Part shown: positions 1 to 7,234 of the stretch, piece by piece
How positions within the stretch are numbered: the stretch's first letter is position 1
Layout: the number at the start of each line of letters is the position of its first letter
Origin: Candidatus Brocadia sapporoensis
GTDB lineage: Bacteria; Planctomycetota; Brocadiia; Brocadiales; Brocadiaceae
NCBI RefSeq assembly: GCF_001753675.2
Contig: NZ_MJUW02000098.1
Span: 1 to 49,179 of the forward strand
Length of the DNA stretch: 49,179 nucleotides
Reading direction: 5' to 3'
Translations under genes and position numbers: made by a program
Notes under the pieces: model-generated
Told to the model about the DNA's origin: nothing
Database searches by the model: none
What the model saw: the letters and a program-made list of their open reading frames with translations, nothing else

Positions 1-39
1 TCCCTTCGGGATTACAGAATCAATATTTTGTTCACTCAT
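1..39 (-). CDS. Partial N-terminus of an unidentified protein
   Basis: An ATG on the minus strand at 39-37 opens a frame that stays open to the window edge and begins MSEQNIDSVIPKG. Only 13 codons are visible, so no family can be assigned. The frame would be transcribed divergently from the nifS-like gene at 215, and the interval 40-214 would hold both promoters. The N-terminus is only loosely reminiscent of acetyl-CoA synthetases; I do not claim that identity. The ribosome binding site upstream is not convincing. Confidence 0.3.
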   Translation of the reverse strand, partial: MSEQNIDSVIPKG

Positions 40-127
40 AGGGTTTGTGAGCGAAAGTACGCTGAATAGTTACGAAAATACTATCTTCGTCCTTGTCAGA
101 ATTGTGCACAACGACACTATTAAATTG

Positions 128-155
128 TTGGATTAAAAGTGAAAGATGGTATAAT
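128..155 (+). promoter_or_regulatory. Extended -10 promoter for the nifS-like gene
   Basis: A perfect TATAAT lies at 150-155 and is preceded by TGG, giving the extended -10 form TGnTATAAT. A weak -35 (TTGGAT, 128-133) stands 16 bases upstream. Transcription would begin near 162, which places the ATG at 215 in a leader of about 50 bases. It also argues against the upstream TTG at 167 as the true start. Confidence 0.5.
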
Positions 156-214
156 AATGAAAATTTTTGATTTTTTCAGAATTATCTTTTTTTACTCTCT
201 GCAGGAAAAATCCT

Positions 215-1381
215 ATGACAAAAATCTATATGGATAATATCTCGGGCACACCCATCCACCCGAAAGTTATAGAGGCTATGACGCCATTTTTAAAGGATGG
301 GTTTGGCAATCCCTCGAATCTCCATCAATTCGGAAGAGCTACGAGTGAAGCCATCCAGGCAGCACGCGGGCAGGTCGCCCATCTTATTAACGCGAAACCA
401 AATGAAATCATATTCACGTCAAGTGGCACAGAGGCCAATAATCTTGCCCTGAAAGGCATGCTGGCAGCGCACAAAAAGAAGGGAAACCATGTTATAACCA
501 CGCAAATCGAACATTTTTCCGTGCTTAATCCCTTAAAGTCATTGGAAAAATCAGGATACGAAGTTACTTATTTACCTGTTGATAAATATGGAATGGTGAA
601 TCCTGACGATGTTAAAAAGGCAATTAAAGCCACCACAACAATGGTGTCCATTATGTATGCCAATGGAGAGATTGGGACGATCGAGCCAATAAAAGAGATT
701 GTAACCATTACAAAAGAGAGGGGAGTTCTGTTTCACACAGACGCAGTTGCTGCAACAGGAAATATCCCTATTGACGTCAAAGATGTACCGGTCGATGCTC
801 TGAGCATGTCTGCCAACCAATTCAGCGGGCCCTCAGGGATTGGGGCGTTATATGTCCGCGAAGGCGTGAGGGTACTTCCTTCCATGGAGGGCGGGGTACA
901 GGAGGGTGGCCGCAGGGCAGGAACAGAAAATGTCATCGGCATTGTGGGTATGGGGAAAGCGGCAGAACTGGCAAAATCTGAAATGGCCTCGCGCATGGAT
1001 AAGGTTCAGGGCTTGAGAAATCAGCTAAGAGACGGCATATTAAAAAATATTCATCATGTATATATCAATGGGCATCCGACACATCGTCTGCCAGGAAATC
1101 TCAGTATGTGTCTGGAATATATTGAAGGCGAATCGGTTTTATTATTTCTTGATATGCAGGGTATTGCAATTTCCAGCGGTTCTGCATGTACCTCGCGGTC
1201 GCTTAAGGCATCTCACGTCATCATGGCCACAGGTGTTGATGCGGCGCTTGCTCAGGGGACTGTGCTTTTCAGCTTGGGCATTAACAATTCCGAGGAGGAT
1301 GTCAAATCTATTCTGGAAAAATTACCGCCTACCGTAGAACGGTTACGGCAGATGTCGCCTTTATATAACCAGAAAAAATAA
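215..1381 (+). CDS. NifS/IscS-like class V aminotransferase-fold protein lacking the PLP lysine
   Basis: A 388-residue protein that aligns along its whole length with NifS/IscS cysteine desulfurases, which take sulfur from cysteine using PLP and an active-site Cys. Retained features are the DNISGTP N-terminus, SSGTEANN, IEH (PLP-stacking His), HTDA (PLP Asp) and the mobile Cys loop SSGSACTS. The family's PLP-binding lysine, normally in SGHK or SAHK followed by GPKG, is absent: this protein reads SANQFSGPSG, with Asn201-Gln202 at 815-820. The PLP-contacting Gln after HTDAV is Ala. The ATG at 215 is chosen because AGG stands 9 bases upstream; a TTG at 167 is an alternative. It stands ahead of an IscU-type scaffold and TusA. 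It may be a non-PLP sulfur carrier or a partner subunit, or it may bind PLP differently. The family is certain; activity is doubtful. Confidence 0.85.
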   Translation: MTKIYMDNISGTPIHPKVIEAMTPFLKDGFGNPSNLHQFGRATSEAIQAARGQVAHLINAKPNEIIFTSSGTEANNLALKGMLAAHKKKGNHVITTQIEHFSVLNPLKSLEKSGYEVTYLPVDKYGMVNPDDVKKAIKATTTMVSIMYANGEIGTIEPIKEIVTITKERGVLFHTDAVAATGNIPIDVKDVPVDALSMSANQFSGPSGIGALYVREGVRVLPSMEGGVQEGGRRAGTENVIGIVGMGKAAELAKSEMASRMDKVQGLRNQLRDGILKNIHHVYINGHPTHRLPGNLSMCLEYIEGESVLLFLDMQGIAISSGSACTSRSLKASHVIMATGVDAALAQGTVLFSLGINNSEEDVKSILEKLPPTVERLRQMSPLYNQKK

Positions 1382-1419
1382 TTTTTAGAAATGCTGCAAG
1401 ACATCCGCTCTTGTCTTAG

Positions 1420-1596
1420 AAAAAAAGGTATACATACGAGGACTATTTAAAAATATCTGATGACAAGTGGTATGAACTCATAAATGGAGAGCTGTTCATG
1501 GCACCACCTCCGGTTCCAAAATATCAATTAGTCTCATCAGAACTGTATGGTCGATTAGGAGATTTTGTTTTAAAAAAGGAAATGTTTTCAGAATAG
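1420..1596 (+). pseudogene. Remnant of a Uma2-family (DUF820) endonuclease
   Basis: Between the NifS-like gene and the IscU gene, a frame without a start codon (in-frame TAG at 1417-1419, TAG at 1594-1596) encodes YTYEDYLKISDDKWYELING followed by ELFMAPPPVPKYQLVSSELY. This matches, from recall, the N-terminal signature of Uma2 proteins (E/D-Y-L, YELIDGELxMxxxPxxxHQ). These are PD-(D/E)XK-fold nucleases often found in many copies in planctomycetes and cyanobacteria. Only the first ~55 residues remain and the catalytic core is missing, so this is a decayed fragment, not a working gene. Confidence 0.65.
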
Positions 1597-1605
1597 GAGT
1601 TATCT

Positions 1606-2034
1606 ATGCAATACAGCACAAAGGTTATGGATCATTTTGCTAATCCCCGGAATGTCGGGGAGTTCGCTGATGCCGATGGTGTAGGGGAGGTAGGAAATCC
1701 TGCCTGTGGCGACATCATGAGGATGTCCATCAAGGTCAAGGACAACGTCATTGTTGACGTAAAATTCAAAACCTTCGGGTGTGGTGCGGCCATTGCCACG
1801 AGCAGCATTTCTACGGAAATGATCAAAGGAAAGACCCTGGATGAGGCACTACAGCTTACTAACAAGGCTGTTGCAGAGGCATTGGATGGATTGCCTCCAG
1901 CCAAGATGCACTGTTCCGTGCTCGCCGAGGAGGCCATCGAGGCGGCCATTGATGACTATCTTAAGAAAACCACAGGCAAGGGGCTTGAAAAAAAGAAGCA
2001 TCATGCGCACGACGAACATCACGAACACGGATAG
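1606..2034 (+). CDS. iscU: IscU/NifU-N type Fe-S cluster scaffold with His-rich tail
   Basis: A 142-residue U-type scaffold on which [2Fe-2S] clusters are assembled in the cytoplasm. The three cluster Cys residues are in their usual contexts: GNPACGD, FGCGAA and MHCSVLAEEAI. The conserved Asp after the first Cys and the His before the last Cys are present, and LPPAK resembles the LPPVK chaperone-binding motif. Unlike the second copy at 36125 it has no Bfd-like or NifU C-terminal domain. It ends instead in a Lys- and His-rich tail (KKKHHAHDEHHEHG) that could bind metal. AGGAG precedes the ATG by about 6 bases. It follows the NifS-like gene and precedes tusA, so it is likely part of one sulfur/Fe-S transfer operon. 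Confidence 0.9.
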   Translation: MQYSTKVMDHFANPRNVGEFADADGVGEVGNPACGDIMRMSIKVKDNVIVDVKFKTFGCGAAIATSSISTEMIKGKTLDEALQLTNKAVAEALDGLPPAKMHCSVLAEEAIEAAIDDYLKKTTGKGLEKKKHHAHDEHHEHG

Positions 2035-2057
2035 AAGGAATTCCAAAGCTGCGGTTA

Positions 2058-2082
2058 TAAAGCGATGGGCCTCGTCGCTTTA
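2058..2082 (+). other. Perfect 8-bp hairpin downstream of iscU
   Basis: TAAAGCGA (2058-2065) pairs perfectly with TCGCTTTA (2075-2082) around a 9-base loop, 24 bases after the iscU stop. No T-tract follows, so it is not a standard intrinsic terminator. It could be an mRNA 3'-end stabiliser between iscU and tusA. Confidence 0.3.
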
Positions 2083-2206
2083 CACCGTGAAAAGTGACCG
2101 TAATACCCCCCCGGCTCATCTTTTTTAGAGGGGAGATTAAAAGTAGTTGTCAAAGGCCGTGTAATTAAAATAGATTCGAATTAGAACTAAAGTTGAGAGT
2201 TTTCTT

Positions 2207-2437
2207 ATGAAGGCGGATGAAACCCTGGATTGTTATGGCCTCATGTGTCCTATGCCCATTTTTAAAACATCCGTTAAAATAAAGGATGTAGAAATAGGCA
2301 AGATCCTTGAAGTTGTTGCCACAGACGAGGGAATTAAAAAGGATATTGCCTCATGGTGCAACACCACAGGCAATGAACTTCTGGAAATATGCGAGGAGGA
2401 CGGGGAAATACACGTTTTCATCAGAAGATTAAAATAA
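2207..2437 (+). CDS. tusA: TusA/SirA-family sulfur carrier protein
   Basis: A 76-residue protein of normal TusA length. TusA proteins carry a persulfide on a single Cys and pass it from cysteine desulfurases to acceptors for tRNA thiolation, molybdenum cofactor or sulfur metabolism. The signature Cys-Pro-Met-Pro is present near residues 14-17 (GLMCPMP), followed by the usual beta-alpha-beta pattern (GKILEVVATDEG) and a C-terminal strand. It lies 172 bases after iscU on the same strand and ends 41 bases before the convergent mlaD. The pairing with a NifS-like protein and a scaffold suggests a dedicated sulfur relay. Confidence 0.88.
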   Translation: MKADETLDCYGLMCPMPIFKTSVKIKDVEIGKILEVVATDEGIKKDIASWCNTTGNELLEICEEDGEIHVFIRRLK

Positions 2438-2478
2438 GAACCGGCATCCGCTCTCTGAACCGAAGGCGCGGCTACCGC

Positions 2479-3294
2479 TTATCGCTCTTCCTTTCCCTTC
2501 TCAATGCTTCTGCGAATCAAATTGCGCAGTACAAAACTGCGTTCTGCACCGCCCAAGAGCCGCTTGAGATTTTCGTACAGGGTTGGGTCTGATATCATGG
2601 CGCCAAGAGTGCCTTCTCCATTAGCAATTTTGCCCGTAATCTCATTCAGTGTTTCCGTAGTCTTAACCAAATTCTCCAGGAGTTGTTTGCCCTTCGGATC
2701 GTAAATAAGAGCAGACAATAATCCATCTCCTTTTTGCAGTGCTTTAACACTTTCATCCAATGACGCTGAAATGCTGTTGAATGACTCAATAAAACGGCCT
2801 TCCTCTAGCTTTTTCACGATCCCTGAAAAGGATTTGACCATACTTATGCCCCCTTCAATGGCTGTTGTATAGCTGATTGGCTCGGAACTTTTTATTGAAT
2901 CCCCATCTTCCACTGCGGGTTCATTCGATTCACCGGAGGTGATCTCCACGTAGGAATCCCCCGTTACATAGCTCAGCCACTTAATCGTGGCAACAGAGTC
3001 GTGGTTGATGTTCTTCTGCGCCGATTTGTCTACCTTTAATATTACCTCAATACCCGCACAAGGCAATTCTTTTGGCAAAAGGACATCCTTCACCTGCCCG
3101 ATCGCTACCCCCATAAATCGGACCGGAGCCCCCGCCTTCAGCCCGTAAACATTCACAAACCTTGTCTTAAGGATAATCTGAGGTTCAAAATACCCCTTCT
3201 GCGTACCAAGAATAAATACCATGGCGCCGAATCCTGCCAGGGTTACCAGCGTAAAGAATCCAGCCCGTAATTCAGCAAATTGTTCCTTAGTCAC
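2479..3294 (-). CDS. mlaD: MlaD/Mce-family lipid-transport substrate-binding protein
   Basis: A 271-residue protein with one N-terminal membrane anchor (about residues 10-30) and an MCE domain (about 40-120, containing VNVYGLKAGAPVRFMGVAIG). A helical C-terminal extension follows. MlaD binds phospholipids in the periplasm for the MlaFE ABC transporter, which moves lipid between inner and outer membranes. The start is GTG with GGGGG 5 bases upstream. It is the last gene of mlaE-mlaF-mlaD on the minus strand and sits 12 bases after mlaF. It is longer than E. coli MlaD (about 180 residues), as in many non-enteric homologues. Confidence 0.9.
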   Translation of the reverse strand: MTKEQFAELRAGFFTLVTLAGFGAMVFILGTQKGYFEPQIILKTRFVNVYGLKAGAPVRFMGVAIGQVKDVLLPKELPCAGIEVILKVDKSAQKNINHDSVATIKWLSYVTGDSYVEITSGESNEPAVEDGDSIKSSEPISYTTAIEGGISMVKSFSGIVKKLEEGRFIESFNSISASLDESVKALQKGDGLLSALIYDPKGKQLLENLVKTTETLNEITGKIANGEGTLGAMISDPTLYENLKRLLGGAERSFVLRNLIRRSIEKGKEER

Positions 3295-3306
3295 AAAAAC
3301 CCCCTT

Positions 3307-4050
3307 TTAATCACAGATCGTGCCACGGAAAAAATCTTTCACCATTTGTATTCCGGAAGCTATCAGCTCTTCCCAGGTACCGACCGTAAGGATCTTCCCT
3401 TCGTGAAGCATGGCAATTCTGTCAGAAACTGTTCTCACGCAATGCAAGTCGTGGGTCACGACAACGGTGGTAACCCCCAGTTTTCTTTGTAATTCCAGAA
3501 TCAACTCATTTATCCGCTGGGCGGTTATTGGGTCTAAGCCGGTTGTAGGCTCGTCATATAAGATAATATCGGGTTCCGTGGCAATTGCCCTTGCCAGCCC
3601 TACCCGCTTCTTCATCCCACCGCTCAATTCAGCCGGCATCTTGGCTTCGATGCCTTCTAGCCCTACGAGCTGTAGTTTCTCCGCTACCCGTTTCCGGATT
3701 TCATTTTCGGTAAGCTGAAGATGCTCCCGGAGCGGATAGGCAATATTCTCGGACACGGTAAGCGAATCAAACAGCGCTGCTCCCTGAAACAGCAATCCCA
3801 CATGTTCGCGCAACCGGATCAGTTCGCCTTCTTTCATCTGAGTTACGTTTCTGCCAAAGACCATAATGTCGCCCTTGTCAGGGCGTATAAGCCCGATCAG
3901 TTCCTTGAGAAGGACGCTCTTCCCGGAACCACTGCCACCCAGGAGCGACATAATTTCGCCTTCGACGATAGACAAGTTAATACCGCTATGAACCGGAAGG
4001 CCATTAAAAGATTTATAGACATCTTTAAACTCAATGATTATTTTAGACAT
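3307..4050 (-). CDS. mlaF: MlaF-type ABC transporter ATPase
   Basis: A 247-residue ATP-binding subunit of the Mla/Mce lipid transporter. It carries Walker A GGSGSGKS, ABC signature LSGGMKKR, Walker B IILYDEP and the H-loop THD. The ATG at 4050 (MSKIII) is preferred to a TTG three codons upstream, although neither has a strong ribosome binding site. It lies between the permease and the MCE protein in transcription order, with short spacers that indicate one operon. Confidence 0.93.
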   Translation of the reverse strand: MSKIIIEFKDVYKSFNGLPVHSGINLSIVEGEIMSLLGGSGSGKSVLLKELIGLIRPDKGDIMVFGRNVTQMKEGELIRLREHVGLLFQGAALFDSLTVSENIAYPLREHLQLTENEIRKRVAEKLQLVGLEGIEAKMPAELSGGMKKRVGLARAIATEPDIILYDEPTTGLDPITAQRINELILELQRKLGVTTVVVTHDLHCVRTVSDRIAMLHEGKILTVGTWEELIASGIQMVKDFFRGTICD

Positions 4051-4102
4051 GAGTTGCAACCACAGACTTCAAACTCTTTTCATTGATCGTATAATTACAC
4101 CA

Positions 4103-4879
4103 CTAAAACACAACCAGAAATAATTTCGTCAGAAAAAAATCTGAGATCAGGATCAAAATCGATGTCGTTACGACGGTAATGGTCGTAGAACGCCCCACAC
4201 CTGTTGTGCCACCGGTGGTTCGCAACCCAAAATAACAACCGATCACTGAAACGAGCACTCCAAAAATTACCGTCTTCCCAATGCCGCTCAATAAATCTGA
4301 AATGGTAATCGTCGTTAATACGGAATCGATATAAAATGTGCGGTCTATCTCAAGTTCAAAGAGGGCAATAACCATCCCCCCAAAAATCCCGACGATATCT
4401 GCCGTAACGGTGAGCAGGGGAAGAGTAATCATTCCAGCAAGGATCTTTGGACTCACCAGTTTTTTGATAGGATTCGCCCCCAGGGCACGCATTGCATCAA
4501 TCTGTTCTGTTACCTGCATAGCGCCAATTTCTGCCGCAATACCAGACCCTACCCTTGCTCCCACCATAATGGAGGCCATGACCGGCCCTAATTCCCTGAC
4601 AAGGGACAGGGAAACCACACTGCCGACGTATATCTCCGCACCGTACATACGGAGCCCGTAAATCGTCTGAAGGGACATCACCATCCCGGTAAAGAGTGCA
4701 ATAAGATCGACCAAAAAAAGTGATCCCGCTCCAAAATTGTCTATTTCCCGGAGGACAAGTTTCAGGTTGAACGGCGGTATAAAAATTCCCACAAATCCCT
4801 TGACCGCCAGTACGGATATCTGGCCCACCAGGAGAATCCCTTTTTTAACAGCGGCGTCCATGGACAATAAAATACTCAT
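4103..4879 (-). CDS. mlaE: MlaE-type ABC transporter permease
   Basis: A 258-residue inner-membrane permease with about five hydrophobic segments. It has the conserved core of the MlaE family (VREIGPVMASIMVGAR-like, seen here as VRELGPVMASIMVGARVGSG, then EIGAMQVTEQIDAMRALG). It forms the membrane channel of the Mla phospholipid transporter with MlaF and the anchored MCE protein MlaD. AGGGA stands 6 bases before the ATG. It is the first gene of the minus-strand mla operon. Confidence 0.93.
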   Translation of the reverse strand: MSILLSMDAAVKKGILLVGQISVLAVKGFVGIFIPPFNLKLVLREIDNFGAGSLFLVDLIALFTGMVMSLQTIYGLRMYGAEIYVGSVVSLSLVRELGPVMASIMVGARVGSGIAAEIGAMQVTEQIDAMRALGANPIKKLVSPKILAGMITLPLLTVTADIVGIFGGMVIALFELEIDRTFYIDSVLTTITISDLLSGIGKTVIFGVLVSVIGCYFGLRTTGGTTGVGRSTTITVVTTSILILISDFFLTKLFLVVF

Positions 4880-5070
4880 ACAGAATCCCTAACCCAAATG
4901 AGCCGGAAAAAATGAAATCCGAAGCATAAAATTCGTGAGCCAATCCAGCCATGGTTTTAAATCCTGACGGGGTTAATGTTATCTGAATACGTACCCTTTC
5001 CTTGCTTATCATTCGAATACCAATTCAGAAATTACTTTCACCTCACCAGAAAGCGGATGACTATAAAATC

Positions 5071-5601
5071 TTATTCTTTCATATAACGAAAAGACCGTAC
5101 CATATTCTCAAAATCACCCTGAATATAATCAAATGAACCGGATGGCGCCCAGCATACCAGGTCGTAAACTTTATCGCCCGCCTTAATAACATAGGAGCTG
5201 ATCTTTAATGTGCTATTATCCATTCTGCCTTCTAAAATGGTATGCAGTGCACTTTGATCATCCACAAGCACAGGTTCTTTTGAAATAATCTTTTTACCGG
5301 CTAGCCCAAGAAAAAGTTCCCTGCTGAGCATCTCCGGCGAGAGTGTTTTATTTTCTATATTGCTGGAAATGATGGCAATCATGGCTTTATATTGTTTCTG
5401 CCATAGTGCAATATCCTCTTTATCTATCCGAATAGACTCCCATCCTTTGCCGGTTTCCGGTATATTTATTATATAATTTTTATCTCGCGGCGAAAAGGTG
5501 CCCTTTTCGATTCTTATGGCAGCACAACCAACGATACAGAAAAAATTTGCGATGCTTAACCAGAAAATTGCTTTTTTTAATTGAGTAAAAAACATTGCCA
5601 T
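5071..5601 (-). CDS. Predicted lipoprotein of unknown function
   Basis: A 176-residue protein with a basic N-terminus, a hydrophobic stretch and a lipobox-like site (IVGC, Cys near residue 27). It is therefore probably a lipoprotein matured by Lgt/LspA and possibly acylated by the Lnt encoded in this window. I do not recognise the family; the body is alpha/beta-like, with no obvious metal or catalytic motif. It precedes the mla operon on the same strand by about 190 bases and could be an envelope accessory protein. Starts at 5601 or 5595 are both possible. Confidence 0.65.
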   Translation of the reverse strand: MAMFFTQLKKAIFWLSIANFFCIVGCAAIRIEKGTFSPRDKNYIINIPETGKGWESIRIDKEDIALWQKQYKAMIAIISSNIENKTLSPEMLSRELFLGLAGKKIISKEPVLVDDQSALHTILEGRMDNSTLKISSYVIKAGDKVYDLVCWAPSGSFDYIQGDFENMVRSFRYMKE

Positions 5602-5822
5602 CTATCAAAATTTATTAATTCTCGTACCGTAGAGTCTCCATCCAATTCATCCTCTCTTCGCCTTCCTTGCGGTGGTGGGGAGGGTAATAAAGAAAGCGCA
5701 TTTCATCCGCTTTGTGAGAGAATACTATAAAGGCTTATATACACAATATTTCATTCTGTCAAGCTTTTTTCAAAAGAAGGCCGATGTCCTTTGAGTACTA
5801 TTCCTGTTTTGATTAACAATCC

Positions 5823-5851
5823 TTGACATATTGCCGTCGTTTTTTTAATAT
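5823..5851 (+). promoter_or_regulatory. Sigma70-like promoter close to moeA
   Basis: TTGACA (5823-5828) is followed after 17 bases by TAATAT (5846-5851). The moeA ATG is at 5861, so a transcript from this site would have almost no leader, yet an AGGA ribosome binding site overlaps the same bases. Either the mRNA is nearly leaderless, or this is a chance match and the real promoter is upstream in the empty interval 5602-5822. Confidence 0.35.
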
Positions 5852-5860
5852 AGGAAATCT

Positions 5861-7060
5861 ATGATTTCTGTCGATACCGCCATAAAAATTGTTGAGGATA
5901 CCATCAGGCCCCTACCGGTCATAACAATCCCTTTTGAAAATGCCCTGGGATTCTGTTTAGCCCAGGATGTATACTCCGATATTGATATGCCGCCCTTTGA
6001 CCGCTCGGCAATGGATGGATACGCCGTCATAGCTGAAGATACTACTCCTGCTCCTGTTGAGTTGACAGTTATTGAAGACATTGCAGCCGGCCACATGCCA
6101 GCAAAAACCATTTCTCGCGGACAAGCATCCAAGATTATGACAGGCGCCGCGGTACCCAAAGGGGCTGACGCCGTAGTTAAGTTTGAAGAGACAGAGGACC
6201 TTTCCGCAAATAGTCGGGTAAAAATTCTCCGGTCCATTGACAGGGGAAGGAATATCTCAAGCCGCGGCGAGGATATGCAGGTCGGGCAAACGGTTCTTCG
6301 CAAAAACATGCTTATCAGACCCCAGGAAATTGGCATCCTTGCTACAGTGGGAAAGTCCCATGTCGAGGTATTTGCTGCACCCACGATAGGCATCATCTCC
6401 ACCGGTGACGAACTCGTGAACGTTGGAATGAAACCCTCCGCTGCACAGATCAGGAATAGTAACGGCTATTCCCTTGCTGCGCAGTCAAGAAGCATGCGCA
6501 CAGACGTTGAACTCTTGGGCATCGTAAAAGATACGAAAGAAGAAATTTCGAACATGATGTGCAGGGGTTTCCGGAAAGACATTCTCATCCTTTCCGGTGG
6601 CGTCTCTATGGGGGAATACGACCTCGTGGGAGACGTAATGAAGGATTTAAACACGCAGATCTATTTTGAGAAGGTGGCATTAAGACCGGGAAAACCTGTC
6701 ATCTTCGGTAAAAAGGATAAGACATTTATCTTTGCATTGCCGGGAAATCCTGTGGCATCCTTTGTCACCTTTGAATTATTCATTTATCCTGCCATCCGGA
6801 AAATGATGGGATTTCCCAATATTCACCGGACTACGGTAAAGGCGTCTCTGGAGATGGAGATCCTTGTCAAGAGAAAGCGTCGTGAATACCGCCCAGCATT
6901 ACTCCGGATGCACAATAACGCCTGGCTGGTTTCTCCGGTGGAATGGCATGGCTCGGCTGACCTGCTGGCTACCACCATGGCCAATTGTTTGCTTATTGTC
7001 CGTGAAGACGCAGAAAAACTTATGGCGGGAGACCTGGTCGATGTCATCTCTCTGGATTAG
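5861..7060 (+). CDS. moeA: Molybdopterin molybdenumtransferase MoeA
   Basis: A 399-residue cytoplasmic enzyme that inserts molybdate into adenylated molybdopterin, the last step of molybdenum cofactor synthesis. Family marks are PPFDRSAMDGYA near residues 45-57, the MTGAAVPKGADAVV loop, STGDEL, the MPT-binding-fold SGGVSMGEYD and LPGNPVAS. Length is typical for a single-domain-set MoeA. AGGA lies 5 bases before the ATG. It is a single gene between the divergent lipoprotein gene and lnt. Confidence 0.95.
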   Translation: MISVDTAIKIVEDTIRPLPVITIPFENALGFCLAQDVYSDIDMPPFDRSAMDGYAVIAEDTTPAPVELTVIEDIAAGHMPAKTISRGQASKIMTGAAVPKGADAVVKFEETEDLSANSRVKILRSIDRGRNISSRGEDMQVGQTVLRKNMLIRPQEIGILATVGKSHVEVFAAPTIGIISTGDELVNVGMKPSAAQIRNSNGYSLAAQSRSMRTDVELLGIVKDTKEEISNMMCRGFRKDILILSGGVSMGEYDLVGDVMKDLNTQIYFEKVALRPGKPVIFGKKDKTFIFALPGNPVASFVTFELFIYPAIRKMMGFPNIHRTTVKASLEMEILVKRKRREYRPALLRMHNNAWLVSPVEWHGSADLLATTMANCLLIVREDAEKLMAGDLVDVISLD

Positions 7061-7234
7061 ATGGGTTAGGTTTTAAAAGCCAGAATCCTAATGACTTTTC
7101 ATTTTTATCCCCCCGTAATCTTCTCCGGAAGGGAACTTCTAAAATTCCTCTCTTGGGAAAGGTCTGGGTGTGTTTGTTTTTTGCTTAACTAAAAAGTTTG
7201 ACATTCCTAAAAACGCTTATTTATTTCCAAAACA

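Noticed and set aside
4959-4971. 13-base sequence AAATCCTGACGGG repeated in inverse orientation at 11059-11071
   Set aside because: A 13-base match is expected many times by chance in a 49-kb window on two strands; no longer homology surrounds it.
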